Source: Denitratimonas tolerans (GTDB lineage: Bacteria > Pseudomonadota > Gammaproteobacteria > Xanthomonadales > Xanthomonadaceae). Taken from it: 64,000 nucleotides of DNA. Location: contig NZ_JBBDHC010000017.1 in the NCBI RefSeq assembly GCF_037203605.1, positions 15,229 to 79,228 on the forward strand, given 5' to 3'. The position numbers were made by a program, and so were the translations under genes. Below, piece by piece: positions 7,081 through 15,684 of the stretch. The notes beneath the pieces are model-generated. The model had not been told where the DNA came from and ran no database searches. It saw only the letters and a program-made list of their open reading frames with translations. Each line of letters starts with the position of its first letter. Positions within the stretch are counted from its first letter, which is position 1.

Positions 7081-8372
7081 GCGCGCTCGATTTCGCGCAG
7101 GCACCGCCGCTGGCGCGCCCGCTGCGCTGGCTGCTGCTGTCGCCGCTCTGGGGCATCGCCGCCGGCGCGTGGCTGGCGTGGCGCGGCGAGGCGGCGCTGA
7201 TGGGCCGCTGGGTGCCGGAAACCGCGGCCCTGGCGCATGTTTTCGCCCTGGGCGTGCTGGGCAATGCGATGTTCGGCGCGCTGCTGCAATTCCTGCCGGT
7301 GGCGGCGGGCTGCCCGCTGCGGCTCGGGCGCGCGGCCGACGCGCTGCACGTCGCCTTCAACCTCGGCATCCTTGCGCTGGCCGTGGGCCTGTGTGCGCCG
7401 AGCGCCGGTGCGCTGGCGCTCGCGCCGCTGCTGCTGGCGCTGACACCGCTCGGTTTCGCCTGGGCCGCACTGCCGTCGCTGCTCGCGCGCGGCGCGCGGC
7501 GCGCGCTGCGCGGCGGCATCGGCTTTGCCCTTATCGCGCTGCTGCTCACCGTCGCCGCCGGCGCGCTGGCGGCATTCGCGCTGCGCGGTGACGCCGCACT
7601 CGCGCTCGAACCCCTCGTCGATGTGCACGCGGGCCTTGGCCTGCTCGGCTGGGTGCTGGGGCTGATGGCCGCCGTGGGCAGCCTCACGCAGCCGATGTTC
7701 CAGGGCGCACGGCGCGTCCCCGAGCGGGCGCTGGCCGGCTGGTTCATGCTCGCGGGCGCGGCGCTGGTGACCGGCGCGGCGCTGCGGTTTCTGGTCGATT
7801 CGCAAACCGGCCTGGCGCTGGCGCTCGCCCTGCCCGGTGCGCTCTGGGTGCTGGCATCGCTGCTCCTGCCGATGGCCACCGCGCGCCGGCGCGACGCGGC
7901 GCTGGTGCAGTTCTGGCGCGCGGGCAGCATCGCGCTCGGGGCCGCCTGCGCGCTGGCGCCGCTGGCGGCGGCCGGATGGCTTTCCGAACGCGGCGGACTT
8001 GCCGCCGGCGCGCTCGCGCTCGGCGTCGGCTTGCCGCTGATCGTGACCGGCATGCTGCTGGAAATCAGCGCCTTTCTGGCCTGGATCGCGCTGCGCCGCG
8101 ACTGCCCGCGCGGGCTGCGCATTCCCGGCGTCGGCCTGCTCGTGCCCGAGCCCGACAAGCGCGCGGTGCTCGCCCTGCATCTCGTCGCCGCCGTCGCGCT
8201 CGCCGCCGCAGTACTCTGGCCCGCCGCTCTCGCGCGCATCGGCGGCGGCGCGCTGGCGCTCGCGCATGCGGCCACGCTCGCGGCGCTTGCGCGCGCGCTG
8301 CGTCGCGCGAGGAGCTTCCGGGACACGCTGCCGCCCGCGAACCGACCCCACACCCACGAGGAACCGCAATGA
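7077..8372 (+). CDS. Polytopic membrane protein linked to DUF2249
   Basis: A 431-residue protein that is almost entirely hydrophobic, with about 11-12 predicted membrane segments rich in Ala and Leu. Histidines recur within segments (AHVFALGVLG, LHVAFNLG, VDVHAGLGLLGW, LHLVAAVAL, LAHAATLA), a spacing reminiscent of haem-binding membrane proteins such as NnrS or oxidase subunit I. That relation is inference only. The start at 7077 lies in an ATGA overlap with the DUF2249 stop, and its own stop overlaps the next ATG the same way. A long reading frame starting at 6828 in the same phase was not used because its first 83 residues are out-of-frame DUF2249. Confidence 0.72.
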   Translation: MSALDFAQAPPLARPLRWLLLSPLWGIAAGAWLAWRGEAALMGRWVPETAALAHVFALGVLGNAMFGALLQFLPVAAGCPLRLGRAADALHVAFNLGILALAVGLCAPSAGALALAPLLLALTPLGFAWAALPSLLARGARRALRGGIGFALIALLLTVAAGALAAFALRGDAALALEPLVDVHAGLGLLGWVLGLMAAVGSLTQPMFQGARRVPERALAGWFMLAGAALVTGAALRFLVDSQTGLALALALPGALWVLASLLLPMATARRRDAALVQFWRAGSIALGAACALAPLAAAGWLSERGGLAAGALALGVGLPLIVTGMLLEISAFLAWIALRRDCPRGLRIPGVGLLVPEPDKRAVLALHLVAAVALAAAVLWPAALARIGGGALALAHAATLAALARALRRARSFRDTLPPANRPHTHEEPQ

Positions 8373-8851
8373 ACACCGACCTTCCCATGGCACCCGAGTG
8401 GCAGGTGGAGCGCTGGTTCAACGCCGCAGAACCGCCCACCCTCGCCGCGCTGCGCGGCAGGGTCGTGGTGCTGGAAGCCTTCCAGATGCTCTGCCCCGGC
8501 TGCGTCTCCCACGGCCTGCCGCAGGCCAGGCGCATCCGCGAGACCTTTCCGCCCGAGCATGTGGCGGTGATCGGCCTGCACACCGTGTTCGAGCACCACG
8601 CCGCGATGACGCCGGTGTCGCTGGAAGCCTTCCTGCACGAGTACCGCATCGACTTCCCCGTGGGCGTGGACCGCGCCGGCGACGGCGATCCGATCCCCAG
8701 GACCATGCGCGCCTACGGCATGCAGGGCACGCCCACGCTGTGCCTGATCGACCCGCAGGGCCGCCTGCGGCACCGGCATTTCGGGCAGGTCGGCGATCTG
8801 GCCATCGGTGCGCAGATCGCCTGGATGCTGGAATCGGCCGCGCGCGGCTGA
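8369..8851 (+). CDS. Thioredoxin-fold redoxin (TlpA/peroxiredoxin-like)
   Basis: A 160-residue thioredoxin-fold protein. A CPGC active-site motif lies in FQMLCPGCVSHGLPQ near residue 45, and the cis-Pro region is MQGTPTLCLIDPQGRLRH. There is no signal peptide, so it is probably cytoplasmic or membrane-associated through a partner. It begins inside the stop of the membrane protein (ATGA overlap), making a three-gene coupled unit DUF2249 / membrane protein / redoxin. Likely thiol-disulfide chemistry; the substrate is unknown. Confidence 0.82.
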   Translation: MNTDLPMAPEWQVERWFNAAEPPTLAALRGRVVVLEAFQMLCPGCVSHGLPQARRIRETFPPEHVAVIGLHTVFEHHAAMTPVSLEAFLHEYRIDFPVGVDRAGDGDPIPRTMRAYGMQGTPTLCLIDPQGRLRHRHFGQVGDLAIGAQIAWMLESAARG

Positions 8852-8861
8852 CCCAGGTCAG
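8848..8861. promoter_or_regulatory. FNR/DNR-like palindrome before the DUF6522-like gene
   Basis: CTGAC-CCAG-GTCAG, extended by one pair to GCTGAC/GTCAGC. On the minus strand the centre reads CTGG. The architecture resembles TTGAT-N4-ATCAA sites of the FNR/DNR family but the outer T/A positions are not met. It overlaps the redoxin stop codon and lies about 60 bp before the next start. Confidence 0.3.
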
Positions 8862-8918
8862 CACGCGTCGCGTCGCCCCGTGGCATCGTGCCGCCATCGC
8901 GCAGGAGGATGACTGTCC

Positions 8919-9137
8919 ATGAGCAACCCGGCCATCGACATCGACGGCGAACTCGTCGCCCGCACCCTGGAAATGGATGTGGAGGCGTTTCGCAAGCTCA
9001 TGAACGACGGAAAGATTTCCGTCCTGTGCGAGCGCGGCACCGGCGAAGACGCCGGCCGCTACCGCGCCAGCTTCTACTACGCCGGCAAGCGCGCCCGCTT
9101 CGTGGTGGACGAAGCCGGACGGGTGCTGGATGAGTGA
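8919..9137 (+). CDS. Small conserved protein, DUF6522-like
   Basis: A 72-residue protein starting MSNPAIDIDGELVARTLEMD and continuing with a KISVLCERGTGEDAGRYRAS strand region and FVVDEAGRVLDE. I recognise this as a small family that tends to accompany DUF2249 and NO/nitrogen-oxide genes, but have no function for it. A clear AGGAGG ribosome site lies nine bases before the ATG. It follows the redoxin by 67 bp and is probably part of the same locus. Confidence 0.65.
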   Translation: MSNPAIDIDGELVARTLEMDVEAFRKLMNDGKISVLCERGTGEDAGRYRASFYYAGKRARFVVDEAGRVLDE

Positions 9138-9186
9138 GGCGCATCGCTTCCTTGCCGCGGAGCGCGACGCTGCCGGATGACGTCGC

Positions 9187-9261
9187 GGCGGAATCGCCTG
9201 CGGCGGTTCCGCCCTGCGAAAGCCCATCCGGTAGGGCGGAACCCGCACAGCGGTTTCCGCC
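9187..9261. repeat. Pair of GGCGGAA-type hairpins
   Basis: Two near-perfect 12-bp stem hairpins with three-base loops: 9187-9213 (arms GGCGGAATCGCC and GGCGGTTCCGCC) and 9235-9261 (arms GGCGGAACCCGC and GCGGTTTCCGCC). Single related hairpins occur at 12018-12044 and 27554-27576. This is a second palindrome family, distinct from the GTAG REPs. The rest of 9138-9373 shows no gene. Confidence 0.7.
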
Positions 9262-9373
9262 GTGTGCCGGCCGCCACGTCGGGACGATGCGCACGGCGGT
9301 CCCGTGACAATTTTTTTACCCGTGCGGGGCGGATGCGCTAGGCTTTGCGCCTTCGCGCGCCCGATCGTTGCCC

Positions 9374-10708
9374 ATGAAACTGCCGGCCTTCCACGTCCTC
9401 CACCGCCTGCTCGCGCTGGCCGGCGGCCTTGCCATGACGGCGCTCGCGCAGGCCGCCGAACCGCCGGTGTTCGCGCTCACCTCGGCCGATACCTTCCTTG
9501 CCAGTCCGCTGCGCCATTTGCCTGCCGAAGACGCCAGCGACAGCCTCGGCACGCGCCTCAAGCTGGTCGAGCTCGATGCCACGCAGCGCGCCTGGCTGAG
9601 CGATTTCGTGCACGAGGAGGAATCGCGCTGCGGCGGCTACTTCGCCTTCCCGAGCCGCGGCGAGGCGCTCGATTTCCTCGCGCGGGACCGCTCGCTCGAA
9701 GGCGTGCTGCAGCCAGCCGCCGCAAGCTATGTGATCGACAGCCAGCCTACCGTCGCGCCCTGGCTGCCGCAGGTGAGCGAAGCCAACATCCGCGCCACCA
9801 TCGCCCACCTCTCCAGCTACCAGAACCGCTACTACCAAAGCGCGTACGGTCTGTCTGCGGCGCACTGGATACGCGATACCTGGCTGGCGCTGGGCCATGG
9901 CCGCCGCGATGTGCGCGTCGAACTGGTCGGGTGCACCGGCTGCTCCACCCAGCCCTCGGTGATCCTGACCATCGACGGTGCCGAGCTGCCCGAGGAAGTC
10001 GTCGTGCTGGGCGGGCATCTGGATTCCATCCGCTCGGGGGCCGGCTCCAATACCGAGCAGTTCGCCCCCGGTGCCGATGACGACGCCTCGGGCATCGCCA
10101 CCCTGACCGAGGTCCTGCGCATCGCCCTGGCCGACGGCTGGAGGCCGCGACGCACGGTGAAGTTCATCGGCTACGCCGCCGAGGAAGTCGGGCTGCGCGG
10201 CTCGGCCGCCCTCGCCGGCCAGTTCCAGTCCGCCGGCATCAACGTGGTCGGCGTGCTGCAGTTCGACATGACCAACTACCGCGTCGGCGTGCCGTACCAC
10301 CTGCAGTTCATCACCGACTACGTCAACGGTCCGCTGCTGAGCTTTTCCTACACGCTTTTCGATGCCTATCTCGCGCCGCTGGGGCTGATTCGCCGGAGCA
10401 TCACCTGCAACTACGCCTGTTCCGACCACGCCTCGTGGACCAGCAAGGGATTCCCCGCCGTCATGGCCAGCGAGTCGGGCGATACGGACTACGAGTTCTT
10501 CCCGTACCTGCACTCCGCCAACGACACCCTCGCCTTTATCGGCGGCAGCGCCAACAGCAGCGTTCCCTTCGCGCAGTTCGGTCTGGCCTTCCTCGGCGAG
10601 CTGGCCAAGACCAGCACCCGGCCGCAGGCGCTTCTGAACGACAGCTTCGAAAGCGACGCAGCGCTGCCGCAGGGCGAATCCGTGCGCGTCGCGTTGCCTG
10701 CCCGATGA
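9374..10708 (+). CDS. Secreted M28 family zinc aminopeptidase
   Basis: A 444-residue enzyme. The signal peptide is about 30 residues and ends TALAQA-AE. The M28 metal and catalytic residues are visible in order: His in VVLGGHLDS, Asp in PGADDDASG, Glu-Glu in YAAEEVGLRG, Asp in LQFDMTNY and a late His in YLHSANDT. This is the layout of Vibrio proteolyticus-type leucyl aminopeptidase. The sequence between them includes a cysteine pair (GCTGC) and another (ITCNYACSDHASW). The ATG at 9374 was chosen over a TTG two codons upstream. The gene converges on proB across a BIME. Probably exported for peptide scavenging. Confidence 0.9.
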   Translation: MKLPAFHVLHRLLALAGGLAMTALAQAAEPPVFALTSADTFLASPLRHLPAEDASDSLGTRLKLVELDATQRAWLSDFVHEEESRCGGYFAFPSRGEALDFLARDRSLEGVLQPAAASYVIDSQPTVAPWLPQVSEANIRATIAHLSSYQNRYYQSAYGLSAAHWIRDTWLALGHGRRDVRVELVGCTGCSTQPSVILTIDGAELPEEVVVLGGHLDSIRSGAGSNTEQFAPGADDDASGIATLTEVLRIALADGWRPRRTVKFIGYAAEEVGLRGSAALAGQFQSAGINVVGVLQFDMTNYRVGVPYHLQFITDYVNGPLLSFSYTLFDAYLAPLGLIRRSITCNYACSDHASWTSKGFPAVMASESGDTDYEFFPYLHSANDTLAFIGGSANSSVPFAQFGLAFLGELAKTSTRPQALLNDSFESDAALPQGESVRVALPAR

Positions 10709-10736
10709 GCGCACGGAGCGTTTGACGCCCGGCAAC

Positions 10737-10796
10737 GTCGGCCACGCAGGGCCGACCTACGGGTGGCGGTTCGCAGGTCGAGGCTACGCCCCCGAC
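10737..10796. repeat. BIME between the M28 peptidase and proB
   Basis: Inverted REP at 10737-10760 and a degenerate direct REP (head GCAG) at 10773-10796 with only 12 bp between them. It lies between two convergent gene ends (10708 and 10820). No independent T-rich terminator is visible, so the hairpins may serve at the transcript ends. Confidence 0.8.
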
Positions 10797-10819
10797 GCGG
10801 TGTTCTACGCGGGCGCGGC

Positions 10820-11965
10820 CTACAGCACGACCAGGTCGTCGCGGTGGACGACGGCGTCGTCGTAGGTGTAGCCGAGCAGGGCCTGGATTTCGCGGCTGTG
10901 GCGGCGGGCGATGCGGCGGATGTCGCGGGCCGAATACTGCACGATGCCGCGCGCGACCGGGCGCGCGCCTGCGCCCTCGGCGGCGCGGACATCCACGATG
11001 TCGCCGCGCGCGAAGTCGCCTTCCACCTCGACCACGCCGCCGGGCAGCAGGGAGGCGCCCTTCTCCGACAGCGCGCGCGCCGCGCCGGCATCGACGAGGA
11101 CCGCGCCGGGCGCGGACGGCGCATGGCGCAGCCAGTGCTTGCGCGCCGCCGTGCGCGAGAGGCTGGCGCGCACGAGGGTGCCGCGCATCGCGCCGTGCGC
11201 CATGAGGCGCAGCGCGTCGGCGTCGGTGCCGTCGAACAGCACGGTCTGGATGCCCGCGCCGGCGGCCTTGGCCGCGGCCTGCAGCTTGGTCGCCATGCCG
11301 CCGGTGCCGATCACGCTGCCGGCACCGCCGGCCATCGCCAGTATCGATTCGCCCACTTCGGCCACCTCGTCCACCGGCCGCGCGGACGGATCGTCGCGCG
11401 GGTTGGCGGTGTAGAGGCCGGGCACGTCGCTGGCGATCAGCAGCAGGTCGGCATCGACGAGGGCCGCGACGAAGGCGGCGAGGTTGTCGTTGTCGCCGAG
11501 CTTGAGCTCATCCACCGAAACCGTGTCGTTCTCGTTGACCACGGGAATGGCATCGAGGCGCAGCAGCTCCAGCAGCGTCGCACGCGCGTTGAGATAGCGG
11601 CGGCGGTTGCGCAGGTCGTCGTGGGTCAGGAGCACCTGCGCCACGGGGCGCTCGAAGAAGCGCTGCCACAGCCCGATGAGCTGCGCCTGTCCGAGCGCCG
11701 CCAGCGCCTGGCGCGCCGCCATCACGGCACCGGATTCGAGCGCGCCGGGCACGATCGCGCGCCCGGCGGCGACCGCGCCGGAGGAGACGATCACCACCTC
11801 GCGCCCGGCCTGCCGGCTGCTCGACACGAACTGCGCCAGCGCCAGCGCATAGCGCGGCGTCAGCCCGCCGCCGGGCGCGGCCACCAGGCTGCTGCCGACC
11901 TTGAGCACGGCGCGCTTCCAGCGCGGCAGGGGGCGTTCGGTGAAGGACGATGCGGATGCGGTCAT
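10820..11965 (-). CDS. proB: Glutamate 5-kinase
   Basis: A 381-residue ProB. It phosphorylates glutamate in the first step of proline synthesis. The amino-acid kinase domain (about 15-260) shows VLKVGSSLV, IVSSGAVAAG, VNENDTVS and the KLGDNDNLAAFVA loop. A PUA domain (about 280-370) follows, with GAVLVDAGAARAL and LLPGGVVEVEGDF. It is the last gene of the arginine cluster on this strand, 118 bp after argH. In Xanthomonas proA follows proB; here the next gene is the unrelated convergent peptidase, so proA must be elsewhere. Confidence 0.96.
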   Translation of the reverse strand: MTASASSFTERPLPRWKRAVLKVGSSLVAAPGGGLTPRYALALAQFVSSSRQAGREVVIVSSGAVAAGRAIVPGALESGAVMAARQALAALGQAQLIGLWQRFFERPVAQVLLTHDDLRNRRRYLNARATLLELLRLDAIPVVNENDTVSVDELKLGDNDNLAAFVAALVDADLLLIASDVPGLYTANPRDDPSARPVDEVAEVGESILAMAGGAGSVIGTGGMATKLQAAAKAAGAGIQTVLFDGTDADALRLMAHGAMRGTLVRASLSRTAARKHWLRHAPSAPGAVLVDAGAARALSEKGASLLPGGVVEVEGDFARGDIVDVRAAEGAGARPVARGIVQYSARDIRRIARRHSREIQALLGYTYDDAVVHRDDLVVL

Positions 11966-12017
11966 GGCATTGGTATCGGCGGGACAGGCTTCACGCGATG
12001 GATGGAGCGGGAATCAC

Positions 12018-12044
12018 GGCGGAAACCGCTGCGCGGGTTCCGCC
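12018..12044. repeat. GGCGGAA-type hairpin between argH and proB
   Basis: A 27-bp palindrome with arms GGCGGAAACCGC and GCGGGTTCCGCC around a TGC loop, same family as 9187-9261. It sits in the 118-bp gap inside the arginine-proline cluster and may modulate proB expression or mRNA stability. Confidence 0.65.
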
Positions 12045-12083
12045 CTGCGCGGCGGATCTGTCGCTGGCGGTGCGCGGATTGCA

Positions 12084-13379
12084 TCAAGAAGCGCGCGCCA
12101 GGCGTTCGCGCAGCACATCGAGGCGCAGATCCACGGCGGCACCGGGTGAGGTGCGTGCGGCGAGGCTGCCTTCGGGCGTGCGCCCCTGCCCGGCGCTGTC
12201 GCTGCTCGCCGCCGCGGCCCTGTAGGCGTCGCGGAACGGCACGCCGGCAATGGCAGCATCCACCGCGACATCGGTGGCATACATGCCCGAATCGATCGCC
12301 GCGCGCAGGCGCTCTTCGCGCCATTCCAGGTTCGCCAGCAGCGCGGGCAAAAGCTCCAGCGCCGCCAGGCCGCGCCCGAAACCGTGGAAGATCGCGCCCT
12401 TGCTGGCCTGCAGGTCGCGGTGATAGCCCGAAGGCAGCGACAGCAGCTGCTCGATCTCGGTGCGCGCCGCGGCGACGCTGGCGTGGGTGGCGCGCATCAG
12501 CTCGATCACGTCGGGATTGCGCTTATTGGGCATGATCGACGAGCCGGTGGTGTACTGCGCCGGCAAGGCGACGAAGCCGAATTCGGCGCTGGTGAAGAGC
12601 GAGAGATCCCAGGCGAGGCGGCGCAGATCCAGCGTGGCGCTGCCGAGCGCTTCGAGCGCGGCCAGCTCGAACTTGCCGCGCGAAAGCTGGGCGTAGACCG
12701 GCGACACCTGCAGGCGCGAAAAGCCGAGCGCGGCGGTGGTGTGGTCGCGGTCGAGCCTGAGATTCACGCCGTAGCCGGCGGCGGTGCCGAGCGGATTGCA
12801 GTCGATCAGGGCGAACGTGTCGGCGGCGCGCACGGCGTCGTCGATGAAGGCCTCCGCCCAGCCCGCCCACCACATCCCGGCGCTGGACACCACGGCGCGC
12901 TGGATATGGGTGTAGCCGGGCATCGGCAGGTGCCGCTCGGCCTGCGCGCGATCCAGCGCGACGCCCGCGATCTCGCGCGACAGCGACGCCACGCGGGCCA
13001 GCTTCTCTTTCAGCCACAGCCGCGTGGCGACGAGGACCTGGTCGTTGCGGCTGCGCCCGGTGTGGATCTTGCGGCCGGCGTCGCCGAGGCGCTCGGTCAG
13101 GCGGGCTTCGATGGCGGAGTGGCCGTCCTCGTAGCGCCCGTCGAGGACGAATGTGCCGCTGCGGAAATCCTCGGCGAGGTGGGCCAGCTCGCGCCTCAGC
13201 CCTTCAAGCTCATCGGCACCGAGCATGCCGATTCGCTGCAGGCCCTCGGCGTGCGCGCGGCTGGCGGCGATGTCGTGCAGGAAGAACTCGCGATCGAGGA
13301 TCACGTCGTCGCCGGCAAGGAAACGCTGGATTTGTGCATCCACCGCCACGCCGGGCTTTTGCCACAGCAGTCCGCTCAT
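12084..13379 (-). CDS. argH: Argininosuccinate lyase
   Basis: A 431-residue ArgH that splits argininosuccinate into arginine and fumarate. Family motifs are HTGRSRNDQV, PGYTHIQRAV and the lyase signature GSSIMPNKRNPD near residue 280. The ATG at 13379 overlaps the argC stop by four bases (ATGA). This start gives MSGLLWQKPG and the normal length; a longer open frame to 13655 covers the end of argC in another phase and was not used. The C-terminus contains a Ser/Ala/Gly-rich stretch (AASSDSAGQGRTPEGSLAAR) that looks like a lineage-specific loop. Confidence 0.96.
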   Translation of the reverse strand: MSGLLWQKPGVAVDAQIQRFLAGDDVILDREFFLHDIAASRAHAEGLQRIGMLGADELEGLRRELAHLAEDFRSGTFVLDGRYEDGHSAIEARLTERLGDAGRKIHTGRSRNDQVLVATRLWLKEKLARVASLSREIAGVALDRAQAERHLPMPGYTHIQRAVVSSAGMWWAGWAEAFIDDAVRAADTFALIDCNPLGTAAGYGVNLRLDRDHTTAALGFSRLQVSPVYAQLSRGKFELAALEALGSATLDLRRLAWDLSLFTSAEFGFVALPAQYTTGSSIMPNKRNPDVIELMRATHASVAAARTEIEQLLSLPSGYHRDLQASKGAIFHGFGRGLAALELLPALLANLEWREERLRAAIDSGMYATDVAVDAAIAGVPFRDAYRAAAASSDSAGQGRTPEGSLAARTSPGAAVDLRLDVLRERLARAS

Positions 13380-14338
13380 GCCTCGATCCCCGTCAGTTCG
13401 TCGAAACCCAGCGCGCGGTTGAGGTTCTGCATCGCCTGCGTGGCCGCGCCCTTGAGCAGGTTGTCGAGCGTGGCCACGACCACCACGCGGCGGCGGTCCG
13501 GCGACACCGTGAAGCCGCCGATGGCCGCGCCGTGCCGCCCGGCGATGCGCGAGACCCAGGGCGCATCGTCCTGGATCGCCACCAGCGGCTCGCTGCCGTA
13601 GAAGTCCAGGTACTTCGCGCGCACCGCCTCGCGGCTCATCGGCTGGCGCAGCCACAGGTTGACCGTCATGGTGATGCCGCGAAAGTGCGGTGCGACGTGC
13701 GGCATGAATTCCACCGGCATGCCGAGATGGGCGGTGACTTCGCGCTCATGGATGTGGTCGGTGAGCGCGTAGGGCATCAGGTTGTCGCGCAGTTTTTCGG
13801 TGTCGTTCTTGTCCGAAGGCGTGGTGCCCGCCCCTGAATAGCCGGACACGCCGAAGCACTGCGGCGGCCCGGCCAGCTCGCCCGCGAGCGGCGCGATCGC
13901 CAGCTGCATGGCGGTGGCGTAGCAGCCCGGATTGCTGATCCGGCGCTGGCCCGCGTAGCGCTGCCGGGTGAGCTCGGGCAGGCCGTAGTACCAGGCGGCA
14001 TCGAAGCGGTGGTCGGCGGAGAGGTCGATGATGACCGGGCCGGAGTTTTCCCCGCCATTGACAGCAGCGGACCGGATCGCCTCGACAAACGGCTCGCCCT
14101 TGCCATTGGGCAGGGCCAGGATCACCGCGTCGGCACCGCGCGAAGCGGTGGCTTCGGGATCAAGATTCTCGTAGCGCAATTCCCCGGGAAAATCCGGGTT
14201 GTGGTCGGCTACGCGCTCGCCGGCCAGCTCGCGCGAGGACACGAAGACCAGCTCCAGCCCCGGATGCCCCGCGATCAGGCGGATCAGCTCGGCACCGGTA
14301 TGGCCGCGCGCGCCGATGATGCCCACGGTCTTCTTCAT
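13376..14338 (-). CDS. argC: N-acetyl-gamma-glutamyl-phosphate reductase
   Basis: A 320-residue ArgC. It reduces acetylglutamyl phosphate with NADPH. The Rossmann start is VGIIGARGHTGAELIRL and the catalytic Cys lies in NPGCYATA. GYSGAG and HVAPHFRGI carry the substrate loop and conserved His. Start at 14338 and stop at 13376 overlap the stop of argB and start of argH by four bases each. A continuous open frame runs 1181 codons to 16921, but everything upstream of this ATG is a shadow across argB and argE. Confidence 0.96.
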   Translation of the reverse strand: MKKTVGIIGARGHTGAELIRLIAGHPGLELVFVSSRELAGERVADHNPDFPGELRYENLDPEATASRGADAVILALPNGKGEPFVEAIRSAAVNGGENSGPVIIDLSADHRFDAAWYYGLPELTRQRYAGQRRISNPGCYATAMQLAIAPLAGELAGPPQCFGVSGYSGAGTTPSDKNDTEKLRDNLMPYALTDHIHEREVTAHLGMPVEFMPHVAPHFRGITMTVNLWLRQPMSREAVRAKYLDFYGSEPLVAIQDDAPWVSRIAGRHGAAIGGFTVSPDRRRVVVVATLDNLLKGAATQAMQNLNRALGFDELTGIEA

Positions 14339-15681
14339 GCCGACTCCTCCAGCGTGGCGGGGCGCTGCGCGCACAGGGCGACGTAGCGTTCGATCAGGGG
14401 GAATTCGGCCGGGCCATACCAGAACACCTTCCACTTTTCGCGCTTGATGCAGCCATCGGACTCGGCGTAGTAGAACGGGTTGACCGGATTGCCGTGGCGC
14501 GAGCGCCAGAACAGGCGCGGGTTCTCGTCGCGCATCACCTGCCATACCGCGCGCCCCAGCCCTTCGCCCTGGGCCTCGTCGAGCACGGCGAACTTGTCGA
14601 GATAGGTGCCCGCCGATTCCCGGGTGAGGAGCACCGCGGCGCGGTAGTTCTCGCTGACGTAGGCCCGATGCAGTGCGGTGCGCTCGAAGTAGTCGGCCAC
14701 CAGACGTCGCCCGAAGGCCGATTCGATCAGCTCGCGCAGGCGCACCAGATCGAGCTCGTCCCAGCGGTCTGCCGTCAGCACCCGTTCGCCGCGACGCACC
14801 AGCGTGCCCGAGCCTTTGTGGGTGAACAGCTCCTTGGCCAGCTCCGCCGGCTGGGTGATCGACACCGAGGACGCCTGCGGCAGGCCGTCGAGGAGATCCT
14901 TGATCTGCTGGATCTTCACCCGCATCCCGCCATCGATCCACGGCTCGGACATGAGCTGGTTGTACTGGGTGGAGAGGTTGATCGAATCGATGATCCTGCC
15001 GCTCGCATCCAGCAGCCCGCCGGTGCCGGTGAGGAACACGATCTTGTAGGGCTGCAGTTCGCGCACCAGCGCGTTGGCGGCGAAATCCGCGTTGACGTTG
15101 AGGATCTGCCCGCCTGCGGTTTCGCCCAGCGAGGCGATGACCGGGATCGAACCCGACTGCAGGCTGGCTTCGATCAGCGCGCGCTCCACCCGCCGGACCT
15201 CGCCCACCAGGCCATAGCGCGCCTGATCCTTGTAGTCGGCCTCGAACACGCCCGAGACGATGCTGGTGGCGCGCGCATCGGCGCGCTGCAGGGCTTCGAC
15301 CAGCATGAGGTTCTGGGCGTGGAAGACGCGCCGCACGATCGCCAGCGCCTGCGACGAGGTGACGCGCAGGCCGTCGATGGTCTGCTTCTCGATGCCGGCG
15401 GCGGACAGCTCGGCGTCGAGCTGCGGGCCGGCACCGTGGATGACGATGGGCGTCAGGCCGACGTCCTGCAGGAAGGCGAGCGAGGACACCAGCGCATCGA
15501 GGTCGTCGCGCAGCACCGCGCCGCCCACCTTCACCACCGCGAAGCGCGCCGCGTCGAGCTGCGAGAAGCGTTTGAGGTACTGGCTGATTTCCTTGGGGCT
15601 GGCCATGCTGGAAAGCAGCCGCACGATGGTCTGGCGGGTCTGCGGGTCGTGCACGGCGTCCGGCTTGAGGATCGGGGTCAC
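14335..15681 (-). CDS. argB: Bifunctional acetylglutamate kinase / acetylglutamate synthase
   Basis: A 448-residue two-domain enzyme. The N-terminal part (about 30-290) is an amino-acid kinase: VVKVGGAVLRDD, IVIHGAGPQLD, NVNADFAANAL. The C-terminal part (about 290-440) is a GCN5-type N-acetyltransferase of the vertebrate-like NAGS type, with YRAAVLLTRES, YLDKFAVLDEAQGEGLGRAV and NPFYYAESDGCIKREKWKV. Xanthomonas has the same fusion (about 447 residues). It thus supplies both acetylglutamate and its phosphate. The start is GTG at 15681, three bases after argE; the stop overlaps argC. Confidence 0.95.
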   Translation of the reverse strand: MTPILKPDAVHDPQTRQTIVRLLSSMASPKEISQYLKRFSQLDAARFAVVKVGGAVLRDDLDALVSSLAFLQDVGLTPIVIHGAGPQLDAELSAAGIEKQTIDGLRVTSSQALAIVRRVFHAQNLMLVEALQRADARATSIVSGVFEADYKDQARYGLVGEVRRVERALIEASLQSGSIPVIASLGETAGGQILNVNADFAANALVRELQPYKIVFLTGTGGLLDASGRIIDSINLSTQYNQLMSEPWIDGGMRVKIQQIKDLLDGLPQASSVSITQPAELAKELFTHKGSGTLVRRGERVLTADRWDELDLVRLRELIESAFGRRLVADYFERTALHRAYVSENYRAAVLLTRESAGTYLDKFAVLDEAQGEGLGRAVWQVMRDENPRLFWRSRHGNPVNPFYYAESDGCIKREKWKVFWYGPAEFPLIERYVALCAQRPATLEESA

Positions 15682-15684
15682 GGA

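Noticed and set aside
6752..8779. 675-codon minus-strand frame opposite the DUF2249 cassette
   Set aside because: Ala/Ser/Arg-rich antisense shadow; the plus-strand genes show coupling and domain motifs.
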